From positions 1 to 39,097 of the forward strand of contig ADNK01000564.1 of the NCBI GenBank assembly GCA_000320545.1: 39,097 nt of DNA, written 5' to 3'. The notes under the pieces are model-generated. The model ran no database searches, was not told where the DNA came from, and saw only the letters and a list, made by a program, of their open reading frames with translations. The position numbers were made by a program, and so were the translations under genes. The DNA comes from Bigelowiella natans CCMP2755. Taxonomy: Eukaryota > Cercozoa > Chlorarachniophyceae. Shown piece by piece: positions 23,662 through 34,790 of this stretch (its first letter is position 1; each line of letters begins with the position of its first letter).

Positions 23662-24064
23662 TTGATTCGCATGAAACCTTCGTCTCAGCAGGGGCTACTA
23701 GAAGGATAAATAAATAGATGGATAGATAGATAGATGAATGGATGGGGGTGTGGGGATGGTGTGTGGGGGGTTGCACGAAACAATGCGCAATGTGATGAAT
23801 AGATGGTGTTGATTTGTTGCAGACGAGGAGAGGAATACACCGCAAGCTTTTTCCCACTTCTCCTGGGAGGTAGTTAGAAGAGAGTATGAGTTGCATTTGT
23901 TGTGTGTTTTTGGTATCAGAAGTAAAACACGCGTCACAGCCAATAGCAGCTGCTGTGGCTATTTCCCCCCCCCCCCCGCGCGCGCCCTTTCTACTCCCCC
24001 CCTTCCACCTTATTAGGGAGGAGTGTTCAGTGAGACAGAGTCTCGTGTGTGGTGGTGGTGGGTG

Positions 24065-24101
<37 letters not shown>

Positions 24102-24523
24102 CGGCACTGATATTCTGGTTGCGCTCAGGCATCTGATCACACACTTCTCGTATGCGACATCCAAGGGGTGGGCGACCTCTATACCGACCCCCAAATTCAC
24201 CACATCTCAGGAGAAGGCTTCGGAAAAGGTTACTGCCACCCACGAATTACACACACATACACACCAATACGTGTTTATAATAAATATGACTTCCTGCACA
24301 GCCTATCATCATCATATACTTCCTCGTCTCGAATAAATGGAAACAATCAGCTCCCCGTTTCATGTTCCTTACGCTCTCCCCCTCCTCCTCCATCCCCTCC
24401 TTGCGCTTCTTTTTCATAGGCAATCTGGGAATGGCTGGGATATCCAAGTTCCTTCAAAAGCACAGATGTAATGCCATCTGCCGCTATCTCAAGCTCCCAC
24501 AGGTTTATCATTTCTATTATTAC

Positions 24524-24558
<35 letters not shown>

Positions 24559-25207
24559 GTACAATCATCTCTTCGACAAATGAGACTAGTGATTGTGGCT
24601 GGAGGAATGATGAGTTGCATAATTACATGTATCACCAATCCGCATCTTTCCCTCAAATCGAAGTCTCACATTTCTATTCAATACTATGTATCTTGTCAGC
24701 TGGGAAACAAAGTTAGTGACATAGGAACGATTCCTACCACACGCCTTATGGCCCTGAACAACATCCAAATCGTCACGATGGTGCAGCAAGCTGGAGCACA
24801 GGTAATAGTAGTGCCGTTGTTGTAGTTACATACACACAAACACACACACACACACACAAATTGCCCCCTAAGCAACTGAAATGCTCGAATTTCCCACCTA
24901 TCCCAGCTTCATTCGCAGACTGCAGTGCTACCTGTTTTAAAGAGACAGGTATGTTCTTATTTTATTAAAAAGAATATAACGAAACAAAAAAACCATGAAA
25001 AGGGGGAAGAAGAAAGTTGCTTGGTGAACTTGCGATTTGTCCTGAATATCGTCGGAGTTGCTCTTTTTGGGAGACGATCAAATCTTGTGTTTCGATGGCG
25101 GGTTGGAAATGTAATTACGTATTAATTTCTGTAATATTTTCCTTGCTCAGGTTGTGGTGGACTCGACAAAGGAACATACGCGATGTAGTCGTTGCTCAAT
25201 TCTCTAA
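21430..25207 (+). CDS. Alpha-kinase (MHCK/eEF2K family), minimal architecture
   Basis: Atypical Ser/Thr kinase. Sixteen exons: 21430-21492, 21565-21640, 21814-21882, 22033-22089, 22213-22287, 22492-22622, 22693-22746, 23035-23088, 23315-23360, 23544-23621, 23823-23869, 24129-24228, 24420-24502, 24700-24801, 24907-24948, 25151-25207. They give 377 aa with all phases consistent. A short coiled N-terminus (LLNDGLITKTEY, a GLIT-type turn) precedes the catalytic domain. Family signatures in order: FSRGSLRVVYHM, NRFVAKISM (ATP-binding Lys), TIAKYYAEKFN, EKFIPGPYRKHNSNYGYV, LLVCDIQGVGDLYTDPQIH (catalytic/metal Asp), GEGFGKGNLG (Gly-rich loop), FLQKHRCNAIC (zinc cysteines). The tail after residue about 325 is short and ends RCSRCSIL. 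No SEL1, WD40 or ion-channel module is attached. A role in elongation-factor or myosin phosphorylation is family inference. Confidence 0.93.
23625..23660. repeat. (GTA)n microsatellite beginning at a 5' splice site
   Basis: The alpha-kinase donor after 23621 reads GTAGGTAGTAGTAG and runs straight into about 12 GTA units, so the splice donor is part of the repeat. Confidence 0.85.
24067..24099. repeat. (GT)n microsatellite
   Basis: About 16 GT units lie inside the alpha-kinase intron between 23869 and 24129. Confidence 0.85.
24519..24557. repeat. (ATT)n microsatellite
   Basis: About 12 ATT units lie in the alpha-kinase intron following exon 24420-24502, about 17 bases after the donor. Confidence 0.85.
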
Positions 25208-26051
25208 GCGCCAGCGTTTTGTTTACGTTTCAAAAATTAACATCGTGCGCATTTATACGCAAAAATATAACGGCTCCAGTTCATGCATTATTATGCATGT
25301 CTAGACGATGTACGTATCTTACAAATGCCATAGCAAGTATTCATTTAAATGCATTCTAGCCACGGACATGCTGCTTGCATAGATCTAGCTAGTCACTACA
25401 ATTCCTACCACGCACTTTGCATTTAGATCTCATGCTCTGATAATAAACTAATACAGGTTTTAATATGACTTCATTCTGTAATTTTTTCGATACGCGATGT
25501 GCCAGCCAAAACTCGTAGCTAAATAACATCTAAATCTAGCTAGAGTACATCTTAACTACTTACGAGCTGATGCCTCTAGGCGGCCGTTCTAGCTATAGGC
25601 TAGCAGGCGTTCTTCTAGTCTTGTGCATGCATGCGACTGCTGCTCTATCTTCTAGATCTTGTCTAACTAGCTAAAGTTGTCTAGATATAATATATAGACA
25701 TAGCTAGATAGCTAGACAGTAATACTATATGTACATTGTACACAGCTACATCAGGATGACCATTGAAAAAATTTAATTTGTTCATTACATCCGTCTCATA
25801 TGTACATTGTATTACATGTGCATCACCTAGCTGTTTGAGGACGAGCTAGATGAGTCAGGCAGATATGTCTATATAGACATTTATATCTATCTGTGCTTGC
25901 ATAATGCAATGCATGATGGATTGTAATGAAAGCGATAGCGTGTAAGTGCAGGTGCACATGTCTAGCTGTAGACATGTATCTCTGCATATCGTAATTACAC
26001 CATGCTAGCATGCGTTGCTCGCTCCCTGAAATTGGGTTTGTGCATGCGTGG
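25208..26051. other. Convergent 3'-3' spacer with CTAG-dense island (about 25300-26020)
   Basis: This lies between the stop codons of the alpha-kinase and DOHH genes. I count about 19 CTAG sites in roughly 720 bases. It also carries one copy of the dispersed element at about 25744-25800. It has no microsatellite of note and no coding structure. Confidence 0.8.
25744..25800. repeat. Dispersed ~60-bp element, copy 1
   Basis: It reads AGCTACAT at its left, ATTGAAAAAATTTAATTTG in the middle and TTCATTACATCCGTCTCATA at its right. Two further copies lie at about 30882-30940 and 31077-31145. Confidence 0.6.
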
Positions 26052-28938
26052 CTAATTCTCCGCTTCCGTCGTCGTAGATGGATTCCAATCCTCAGCGATG
26101 TCTAGAGCCACCTATGGTTGAGACAATGGGTATGAAGAAAACTTGGTCAATTCATCATCTTACTGGACATGCTTTGCGCGCGAAAACCAAGAAAAAAGTA
26201 ATATTAAAGTAGTGAGGAGGTACCAGGCAGCTCTCTTTCACAATTTGCTGTTTATCCTTCACGTAGCCCTCAAGGATTTTTACCGCCTCTGTGCTGGATA
26301 TGCTCCCCAAAGCCTCAGCCTTTACGATAGGGGGAAGGGGCAGAATAAAGGGGAAAGGGGGGGGGAGGAGTAACGAAACTGGTTACGATATTGCTTGCGC
26401 AGACATTTACTGAAGAGGAAAGGCGAGTATATTCAGCGGAAGTCGTTGCAGTATTAAATTGAGTCTTAAATAATACCACTTTGGGATGTTCACGTCGATG
26501 ATCATAAACCAGCACAAACGTTCATGATGCATGCCGTTGTATTCTGGCTACTAGTAATTTATTACCGCCTCGTGCCTCACCATGGAGTGCTCCTTGTCAT
26601 TTTCCAGCACCTGAGAAGCGAGAAGGAGGAATCGCAAATTGAGATTTCGCGCCACGTGTTATTTCTCTTTGTTTCATACTACTGTCCGACACCATTGTGC
26701 AATTTCTTATCAGGTCTAAAAGAAAGCCTCATATTTTCCTCGCTGTGTAACTCCCATACGCCCCCACCCCAGCCCGCCCCACGCTACGTTGATTCTACAA
26801 CTGGTGCTAGCATCACACCACCTTTTTAAGGTGCGGTATGGAGGCCTCATGGCGCATTTGTCCCATCACATAGGCTATCTGTATTTTATGAGTCACGGGT
26901 GTAAATATTTCAAATCTCACAATGATGCAGTACTATAAGCAGCAGCTGTAATTCGGATAAAATTTGCTGCGAGCGAGATTTGACAGATAGATCAACCTCG
27001 TGGCGTACGATGGCGCTCTTATCCTCAAAAGCCACGGCCAAAGCCTATATACAAGCGAACGCAATTATCAAAGCCTCATTTGCTTTTGCTTTTCCATCTC
27101 ATCATCCATCATCTTCTCCTAATCGATCGATACTAGCACTATCAGTAGTAGTACAGTGGTAATAGTAGTAAGTAGTAATAAAAGTGTACAGCTGCAGGAA
27201 CGACAACATAGCAGCTTCTAGTAAGTAGTAATAGCAGTGATCTTTCTTCTACCTTAACCGCTTCTTCGGTGCCAAGATCACGCAGTGCGAACATTGCACG
27301 ATACCGATGGAACAAGCCTTAAATAACAGAATTGTAAACTTTGTGCATGCGCCTGAGGCTGTCTTATGTGTTGTTGTTGCTGTTGTTGTTATGTAGTATT
27401 ATTCGGTGTGCCTACGCAATCATCAAGGTAATCGGAGTAATACGGACAGATATGTGGAACACAGACACCATTTCCCTGCACCCCCACATCCCAAATTCTC
27501 TATCAGAAGTACTATCTCCCCCTCACCCCGCCCCCACCCTCATTCCTGTCCCTTACTTATCGTGGTATCGGTGAGTGTCTTTTGGAGTTTCTCAGGAGAC
27601 GTTTCGCCTTCCTCAGCGGGGGCTGGGTCTACAGATAGGTATTTGGATGATGGCGCATCATCCCCTGTATAATAATATCAGCACAATAATAATAATCTAG
27701 TGAATAATGATGATGGTGATGATTATGATGATGGCATACTTGTGGTCAATAAACAGCGAACATATAAAGCTACTAACCATCGTTCTCCGCATTTTCCTTT
27801 TTCTTCTTCTCGGCCAGTGCAAGGCTGTGCTTAATGGTATCTATGGCAAGTTTGCAGGTCTTGAGGTAGGAAAAACAACAAGATCGAACGACGACACGAC
27901 AGGACAGAAGCAAAATTACCGTCTTGAACATGCACAATATGAAGAAAGAAGAGTATCGTTTATATCGCTACCTCAGCTACTTCTGTGACTTTCGAATCTT
28001 TGTATTTTTCCAAAAGCTGGTAAGGAGGCACAAGGGTTGGATTCATTAGAATATAATTATCATTGGTCTCAGTCCCTCTCCTCTGTACTCTCCCCCCCCC
28101 CCCCCCCCGATAACAACCTCGATAGACTTCTCCATGCCAATTGCTCCAAGAGCTTCAGCCGCCTTCCAACGGATTTATGACTTAGGAAATCAATTGATGG
28201 CGAGAAGAAGGAAGGCAAGCAGCAAGCACAGTACAATTATTACCTCATGTCGAACGACGGGATGCGCCTTTTCGTCCTCAAGGACAGCGTTTAGTACTGG
28301 CAGAGCCTGCGGATCCTGCATTTGACCTGTAGTTATGTACAGTAATTCAACCTGACATCACCAAGTGCTGTCTCTCCCAAGAAATAATAAGCTACTTTCG
28401 TAGCAGCAGTAGAGAGGAACATTACTGTTGTGTTCAGTATGGTGTTTAATGCTGACCGAGAACGTAGCATATCTCATGATTTAGCAGAACTGATTCGGAA
28501 ACAAGACCTCCCGCAAGCGCATCTATCGCCTCCTGCACATGCATTGACAGAGAAGAAGCGTTGCACTGAGATGAAATTCGTTTATACGCACAAGCTATTG
28601 CTACCTTCCCGCCGTGCATCTTGAGGTAGAACACGGTACGCATTCGCTTGCCAATATTGCATTTCTAAGTTATAATGCAGGATGAGTATGATCACTAGGC
28701 CTTTCAAGCTCCATGCCACGCGTCTTCTCAGAGTAGCGTGGTTATGAATAGGAGCAATTGTTTTAACTCATATACGGCTAGCAGCACTGGACTCATGACC
28801 AAGGAAGAAGAAGAGGGGGAGTTTCAGAAAAATAGATATTCTCCAATTCAGCGATCAGAAAATTGAAGATAACATCCTACAGCAGACCGGGTCCTTGAGG
28901 TCGTCTCGGAGAGTTCGGATCGGCGGAGGGGCCTCCAT
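26052..28938 (-). CDS. DOHH: Deoxyhypusine hydroxylase (HEAT-repeat di-iron enzyme)
   Basis: Hydroxylates deoxyhypusine on eIF5A to make hypusine; cytosolic. Fourteen exons (minus): 28938-28888, 28664-28605, 28532-28457, 28326-28244, 28162-28118, 28016-27972, 27859-27778, 27664-27557, 27317-27253, 27044-26997, 26878-26822, 26610-26566, 26319-26224, 26111-26052. They give 306 aa, the usual family length, with all phases consistent. All four His-Glu metal motifs are intact: LLNHEICYVLGQ (His56-Glu57), VVRHEAAEALGAIG (89-90), IVRHEIAYVMGQ (220-221), MVRHEAAEALGSI (253-254). The two HEAT lobes are joined by a linker containing KYLSVDPAPAEE, as in other DOHHs. The end reads KESCLVALDIAEDW. It faces the alpha-kinase gene tail to tail and diverges from the small Tim gene. 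Confidence 0.96.
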
Positions 28939-29465
28939 TGTTTGGTGCAGAAACTTCCTGAAATGTCCTTGAATTCGTTACAATTATACATTTTTTGTGA
29001 TGTCGTAGTATCGAAAATGAAGCAAATTAAACCTTTGTGTATAATGGCCTGGAAATTCGGAGATCGTCATTTAAACTATGCTGAAACATCGATGAATTAA
29101 GAAAAGCTGTGCGTATTGTACGTTTAGAAGGATAATGTTCTTGTCGTAGGCCATTAAACAGCGCATCGGCTCTCCCGCACCAGGCCCACGCATAACCCAT
29201 TCGAGTCCTCCAGAACAAAGAAAGGTCAAATTGAATGTGGCCCGGGGCAACAAAATTGATACAGTGTTGTTCAGTGGACAAATAATCCCTGTAGAGATGC
29301 AAAAGACAGTAGTAGGAACTGCCCTGTATGCTAAAAAATCGTCGAGTGACATCTTGCCCCCCCCCCCCCCCCTATTTTGTTTCTTCTCATACTCTATGAT
29401 ACGCATTTCTCCACTTCTTGCCCCACCTTATTATATTTAGTATAAGCTCATTTTACTTATCTGCA

Positions 29466-29523
<58 letters not shown>

Positions 29524-29561
29524 GAGGAGAAAAACCGAAAGCGGTCTAAATTTCCCTGAAA
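28939..29561. promoter_or_regulatory. Divergent spacer between DOHH and small Tim genes
   Basis: A 623-bp region expected to hold both promoters. It contains a C-tract near 29357-29372 and a long (AT)n tract at 29469-29521, ending about 40 bases before the Tim start codon. No exon-like structure is evident. Confidence 0.4.
29469..29521. repeat. (AT)n microsatellite in the small Tim 5' region
   Basis: Roughly 26 AT units, the longest AT run in the window, lie just upstream of the predicted start codon at 29562. Confidence 0.85.
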
Positions 29562-30560
29562 ATGGCCCCGGGGAAAAAAAAATCCGATGTCGATTACCTC
29601 AAAGGGAGTTCCTCACAAAAAACCGGTAGCATAATATTTCAACGAGCTAGATTCCCTTCTTAAAATAAACCCACCCCAATTTGGCCCCCTTCCCACAGTT
29701 TTAATAGAGTGTGGGAGTAGTAATTCTCAGGGTGTTTTCTTACTGTTAATGCATTTGATATTTCCAGCAAGGAGAGCGCAGCGGAGGTTGCAGAACTTCA
29801 TTTACATGGAGCAACAGAAGGTAAGCAACGTTCTGATTGAATGTGGGATAAAAACCAAAAAATGTAGAGCCTCGTGCAGGGGAGGTAAGTGAGTAATCTG
29901 TCAAGGGTAGTGGTTGTCAAAGTTAGAGCTCCATAAGATGTAATAGTGATATCCAGATACGATTCTTCGTTTACTAGTACTACAGGATAAATATCACGAT
30001 TTCTCGCCATGAATTCTATAATTCACTTCATTTAAGTCAATACGCTTTATTCACTCTCCCTTGCTAATAATGTATACCAACAGGAAACCATGACTAATGC
30101 GGTAGTGCGCCTTACGGACAAGTGCTTTGGCCTTTGTTCGGTAAGAATTTCTCTAGTAAAATCAGTAAATCTGCAATGGAAGCATGGTCAACAATTTTTG
30201 TTAAAAGGCCCTGCCTTTAGAGCTGGATAAGGATTTTTTAAATTTGTTTTTTTACTTATTTTACATCGATATGTCCTCATCCTCGCCTCCGCAGACCCCG
30301 GGAACGCGAAGGTCTAGAACTCTTGACGACTGCATGACAAACTGCTCGAATAGGTAGTGAAATATCTTCTCAGCGTATTCTACCCATATTACTGATGCGG
30401 CGGTGGTTCGTCTGGATTATTGAGACATTTAATCTTACATATATCACGCACATTGCTTTTCAGATATGTGGAAGCCAGCATCCTCGTCCTAAAAACGATT
30501 GGTTCTAAAGTGAACAAGATCGACACGGACCTAAAATACCTCTCGAAGCCACCAAAATGA
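29562..30560 (+). CDS. Small Tim chaperone, Tim8/Tim13 type
   Basis: Mitochondrial intermembrane-space chaperone that escorts hydrophobic inner- and outer-membrane precursors as a hexamer with a partner small Tim. Exons 29562-29625, 29768-29820, 30084-30140, 30295-30353 and 30464-30560 give 109 aa with consistent phases. The twin CX3C motif is intact: CFGLC (Cys53, Cys57) and CMTNC (Cys71, Cys75), with 13 residues between. TPG after the first motif and NRYVEAS after the second match the pattern of Tim8/Tim13. The N-terminal 25 residues are Lys/Ser-rich. I cannot tell Tim8 from Tim13 by eye. The gene diverges from DOHH. Confidence 0.9.
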
Positions 30561-30881
30561 TTATGGTTTGCTGTAATTTCTGAAGAACGATGGAGAAGTT
30601 TGAACAAAATGGGGATGTACAATTAGATCAGCGTGATGGTGAAATGTCGTCTTCGTTGTGGGATTTCATGCCACCGCTATCGCTATCATCTTATTGTATG
30701 TATCCAGCAATGCATCTTAGAACCGTCAATCTTGATTCCTGCCAACGTCATGTCACCGCATCGTTAAATGAAGCGCGCAATATAAGTTATCACGCACGCT
30801 TGTTAATATGTCGAAAGACAACATGCTCGCCAACGCTACAGCATGTATGTGGCCAGCAGTAACTGCGGCATAGCATTGCAT

Positions 30882-30940
30882 AGCTATATTAGGTTAACAA
30901 TTGAAAATTTCTGATTTATTCATTATACACCCGTTTCATA
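30882..30940. repeat. Dispersed ~60-bp element, copy 2
   Basis: It reads AGCTATATTAGGTTAACA, then ATTGAAAATTTCTG, then TTCATTATACACCCGTTTCATA. It aligns with copy 1 along its length, with a two-base insertion near the right end. Confidence 0.6.
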
Positions 30941-31076
30941 TATGGCCAAGCTAGCAAGCTGGCAAGCGCATGCATATCAGTCACAATTATCAGTATGTGC
31001 TATAAACGTTGTGTATACATGAAGTGCAGAAACTAACAGATGCAATCCAAACGCTGTAGTCACCACTTTATTGAAT

Positions 31077-31145
31077 AGCTACGTTGTTATCATTAATGTG
31101 ACGATTGAATAAAATAATTGTCGTTCATTACTACATCCGTCTCAG
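31077..31145. repeat. Dispersed ~60-bp element, copy 3
   Basis: It has a left AGCTACGT, a longer divergent left half, then GATTGAATAAAATAATTG and TTCATTACTACATCCGTCTCA. The right-hand 20 bases are the best conserved part across the three copies. Confidence 0.55.
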
Positions 31146-31375
31146 TCAGTCTGCAGTGGAATTGTTGGATACGTTGTGTTTGTATATTTGTTGTCACATC
31201 ACATCTATATTATGCATCAGCGTATCGTACGTAGCAACAATACATGGTGGAACACAAATGCTTAGTATTATTATTGCAACCATTGCTATAGCGATTGCAT
31301 TCGAATTTATATCTGTTGCGGGAACAAATTAATTTCATCATATAGCTGTGAGTCACACATACTCTCTCTCCCTCA

Positions 31376-32995
31376 TTATGAATCTTTACTGTCCTCCTCT
31401 CTGCATGAATCTAGAGTCCCACAGAAAGATTCAAGGGAATTGGCCAAATCTTCGTCGTTGAACAGATCTCTGGTACTCTCTACCAACGCCCGCCCTACAA
31501 GCCCTCCGGAGAAGCTCTTAACACGTTCTGACAGGCGAGGGTCTAGCTTCTTCGAGATTGCGTTGACGAATCGAAAGCCAATCGCCGTGACTGCCGCGGA
31601 GAAAGGGAGAAAATAATCCTTTGAGTACCCGATGAATTGCCGCACCTCAGAGAAGAAATTTGCCCATGAAAAGCTAGATGTGAAGCTTTTGCTCCCGGAG
31701 CTGCTGTACCAATGAGTCGAATTGTATCTGTGATAGACTTGCGCTACGAGTAAATGCGAAAGATCGCACGACCGCAGAAACCCCATCACAACCTTAACGT
31801 CCCTTGCAGCCTATATCAGAGTATTATTAGAAGAGCTGGTATAGAAAATCAAGGAAAAAAATCTCTCAGGCTAATCTCTGTAGGGTTCTACTGACCATTT
31901 CGCACAAATTCCATCCTGTATAAAGGTTTAGAATGAACCGAAAGTCGGCATCTTCGAGCTTTAGTACACGTTCACAATCTGGAATGCTTCTTTCTCGGCC
32001 GAACGGGAGGCGCTGCGACGCGGCCTGAAGGACCTCTTCCTCATAATTAGCATCGCTGGTGGCATCCATAACTATGTGCTCAAAGCTGTAGTAACTTTCG
32101 TCGATAAAATACATGGGAACGATGAACGAGATTGTGAAGATAAACAGGACGCTGCTCAGCAGGCCTAACACAATTGTCGCTGAACTAGCCGAAAAATTAG
32201 TTCCGGAGTCTCTTGACGCAAAGAGGAATATTTGGAGCGGCTGAGCTCCCAGAGCCATGAATGCAAGAGCCATCGACATGTACACATCTTGGTTGCAAAG
32301 AACACCCCAACTGTACCTGGTGTAAATCCGTGTTGACTTTATCACAGATAGGAGAGACTAGCAACACTAACATGAAAAAAAAATTGGCCTCTGAAGTAAT
32401 AACAATACGACCCTCCCTCCTCTAACTACGTAAATACCTCCAATCTAGAAAGGCCAACAGGGCCATTCCAACCTGCCCTAGACGAAGGGAGACAGACTTT
32501 ATCCTTCCAACTAGAGGAAGCTCGACTACTTGTCGTTCATAACAGAAGAATATTTCTGCCTGCAAGCAGCGTTGGGTAAGAAAATGTCAGTTTCCCGAGC
32601 GCTGCTATATTTCCTACTACGGTGATATATCTAAAGAAATAAAATATTTTCGATCCCTCGCCATACAGATAAATAAACCGATACATAGGACAGGAGAGGG
32701 TGAGTGAGTGAGAGAGAGGGGGGGGGAGGGGGGGGGGGGTATTTGGGTGATTGCTTGATAATGAATAAATGAATTTACCAAGCTGTGCAGGAGGCCTGGG
32801 ACCTCTTTGATAACCGAGTGATAGCGCATAACCCACATGAAACGCGTTAGTCCTTTCGGGAGTACTTCAGGAGAAAATTGCCACCATAGCAAGCCTAACG
32901 GCGACGTAATGTAAAGTTTTTGTTAGTATCAAAATTGAGAGTGTCGTGTGTGTGGATAGCATAGAGATCTATTGGACATACGACGTATAATAGAG

Positions 32996-33028
<33 letters not shown>

Positions 33029-33743
33029 GTGTATAAGATCTAGTAATACGGCATCGTATTTCCAATATAAAACCAGGCATGCAGCTCAGTGTAATATCAC
33101 GCAAGGGCCAGTGTTTTGGCAACCTAAAGAGACTCCTCTCAAAATAAAAGAGGAGAACCATTGTGAAAGCAGAACTCCAATATTCTGCTGACGTTTTTCG
33201 GGTCGTTTGGGATCGTCCAAGATACGCAACCAATAGCTGGAAACCACCACTATGAGATGTATCGCCGCAGCCACGAGAATCTCTTCTGGAGAATTCAGTG
33301 TGCTCGCGAGAGTGCCCCAAAACGGTGCCATCCGGTGAATAAGAACTGAGCATACATGGAAGAGGGTTAGGGGTTCAGGAATCTGTTCGTCTCGGCAGCA
33401 ACAGTACAAAGTGGTACGTTTTTCTGGCGGCATAGCTAAACCTTTACATGACAAATCGCTTCCTACCAATCAGAATATTTCGTATCAGCTCTTCCCAGCT
33501 AAGCGAGAGGCCAATGCTGTCTCCTCCATGTTGCTTCTCAACAGCTGTCGACTCCGAATCATCCCCCTCGCTTTTGGACTCCTTTGATTTCCTGGCTGAC
33601 AATCTCCGAAAGGTTTTAATTCTGTTTCTCAGTTGAAAATTGCCCCTTGCTTTCTTGTCAGATAAGGTGCCTCTAGAACCGAGTTCAGGGCTCAGTCCAT
33701 CGTGATTTTTGGGTTTGGATAGCTTCTCCGAGGCTGTGCTCAT
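31376..33743 (-). CDS. Unrecognised multipass membrane protein
   Basis: Exons (minus) 33743-33467, 33423-33193, 32894-32779, 32559-32438, 32316-31896 and 31810-31376 give 533 aa with all phases consistent. The N-terminal 92 residues are hydrophilic and basic (IKTFRRLSARKSKESKS), likely cytosolic. Hydrophobic segments follow at about 112-122 (short), 135-155 (ILVAAAIHLIVVVSSYWL), 235-248 (GMALLAFLDW), 259-280 (VYMSMALAFMALGAQPLQIF) and about 292-316 (IVLGLLSSVLFIFTISFIV). A long hydrophilic C-terminal part contains GWNLCEMAARDVKVVMGFL and an acidic tail. I do not recognise the family and assign no function. The first intron is only 43 nt. The true N-terminus could lie further upstream. Confidence 0.7.
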
Positions 33744-33880
33744 TCCCGCATTGATCAGATGCGGCCTGAAGCTTGCACAGATGAATATTCAGAGTCTTAG
33801 CCCTGGCAATGATGATTCGGGAAGGGAAAAAAGATTTCCTTTGCAGACAATGGTCCAGTTGCAACCGTTTCGGCAACCAG

Positions 33881-34370
33881 CTTCCGCCGCTGGGAGATAA
33901 TAAGAGTCTGCCGACCGTTTCGAAATTCCCCGATGTTGCGCGAAAATCGGCAAGATTGCTGTCAGAAGCGGGCCAAATCGTAGAGAAGGAGAATACTCGT
34001 AGAAATGTTTGCCCAACTTTATGATGAGATGATGTGAACTGCATGCCTTTTTTTTAGACTGACTTTACTTTTTTTTTCAGGAAACCAGTCTTGTTTCTCA
34101 GCGTGTTCCCAGGAGAGAAAATCAACGACTCGTAGATCTACTACAAGTACTGGGGAGCCGACTGAGGCCAGAAAAGTAGTGCTCAAGAGCGCACTGTTTC
34201 GTCTTTTTTTGGTACCGAAAACATCTTAAAACGGATTCACCAAACGACAAACGTGCTCTCAGATGCACGCCTCGACTCGGTCCTCGTCGGTTCCGAAGCC
34301 GGCCCGCCACATCCACTACATCGAAGCCCTCGCCAACGAACGACTCGGCTGTGGAGAGACGACGGAATAA
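33881..34370 (+). CDS. Candidate small spliced gene (low confidence)
   Basis: Three plus-strand segments join in phase: an open frame through about 33881-33994 (SLPTVSKFPDVARKSARLL..., donor GTAGAAAT), 34081-34176 after a strong T-rich acceptor (donor GTAGTGCT), and 34264-34370, which ends in TAA after HIHYIEALANERLGCGE. The first start codon is not clear, since several frames are open there, and no family is recognised. If real, it would be the one gene that breaks the strict strand alternation. It could equally be 5' untranslated or noncoding DNA. Confidence 0.25.
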
Positions 34371-34750
34371 GGCTTGTGGTGCTTCTTGACTGCCAAGCGG
34401 ATCTTCCCACCACTTCCATCACCACCACTACCGGCAGTGCTCCCCGGGAAGTTTTGGCATAATGGTTGTCTGCTGCTTTCAGGCGTGGCGGCCTGGTCAC
34501 TACTTGCGACTTTGTTTTGAATGCATGCACTTGTTTTGGTCAGGAGATTAATGCGTACGAGACGACATTCGTACTCACTCTAGTTCTCGTCGCCGTAGGT
34601 CATGGATATGTTCAATCCTTTTGAATCTTAAAGAAAAACAACATGAGAGGGGGGAAAGCAACCAACAACAAACCCCCAGAAATCAACAACCCTGGAAACA
34701 CATAGGGGCTTTTCTTCAAACGTTGTCATAATTACCACCACTATCATCGT

Positions 34751-34751
34751 T

Positions 34752-34789
<38 letters not shown>

Positions 34790-34790
34790 A
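34751..34790. repeat. (ATC)n microsatellite
   Basis: About 13 ATC/CAT units lie in the divergent spacer upstream of the transporter gene. Confidence 0.85.

Larger units (their letters stand above)
30561..31375. other. Convergent 3'-3' spacer (CTAG-poor) with two dispersed elements
   Basis: This lies between the stop codons of the small Tim gene and the membrane-protein gene. Unlike the other three convergent spacers it has only one clear CTAG (near 30951), but it holds two copies of the ~60-bp element. Open frames at 30590-30862 and 31105-31332 show no support as genes. Confidence 0.6.

Noticed and set aside
32504-32530. A 19- or 26-nt mini-intron (GTAGTCGAG...AG), reminiscent of chlorarachniophyte nucleomorph introns
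   Set aside because: Starting the exon at the acceptor before 32559 reads straight through in one coherent frame with phase 0, so no mini-intron is needed.
34237-34530. 97-codon minus-strand open frame upstream of the membrane-protein gene
   Set aside because: Several overlapping frames are open here on both strands because of local GC-rich composition. None shows a family motif or joins in phase to the 33743 start.
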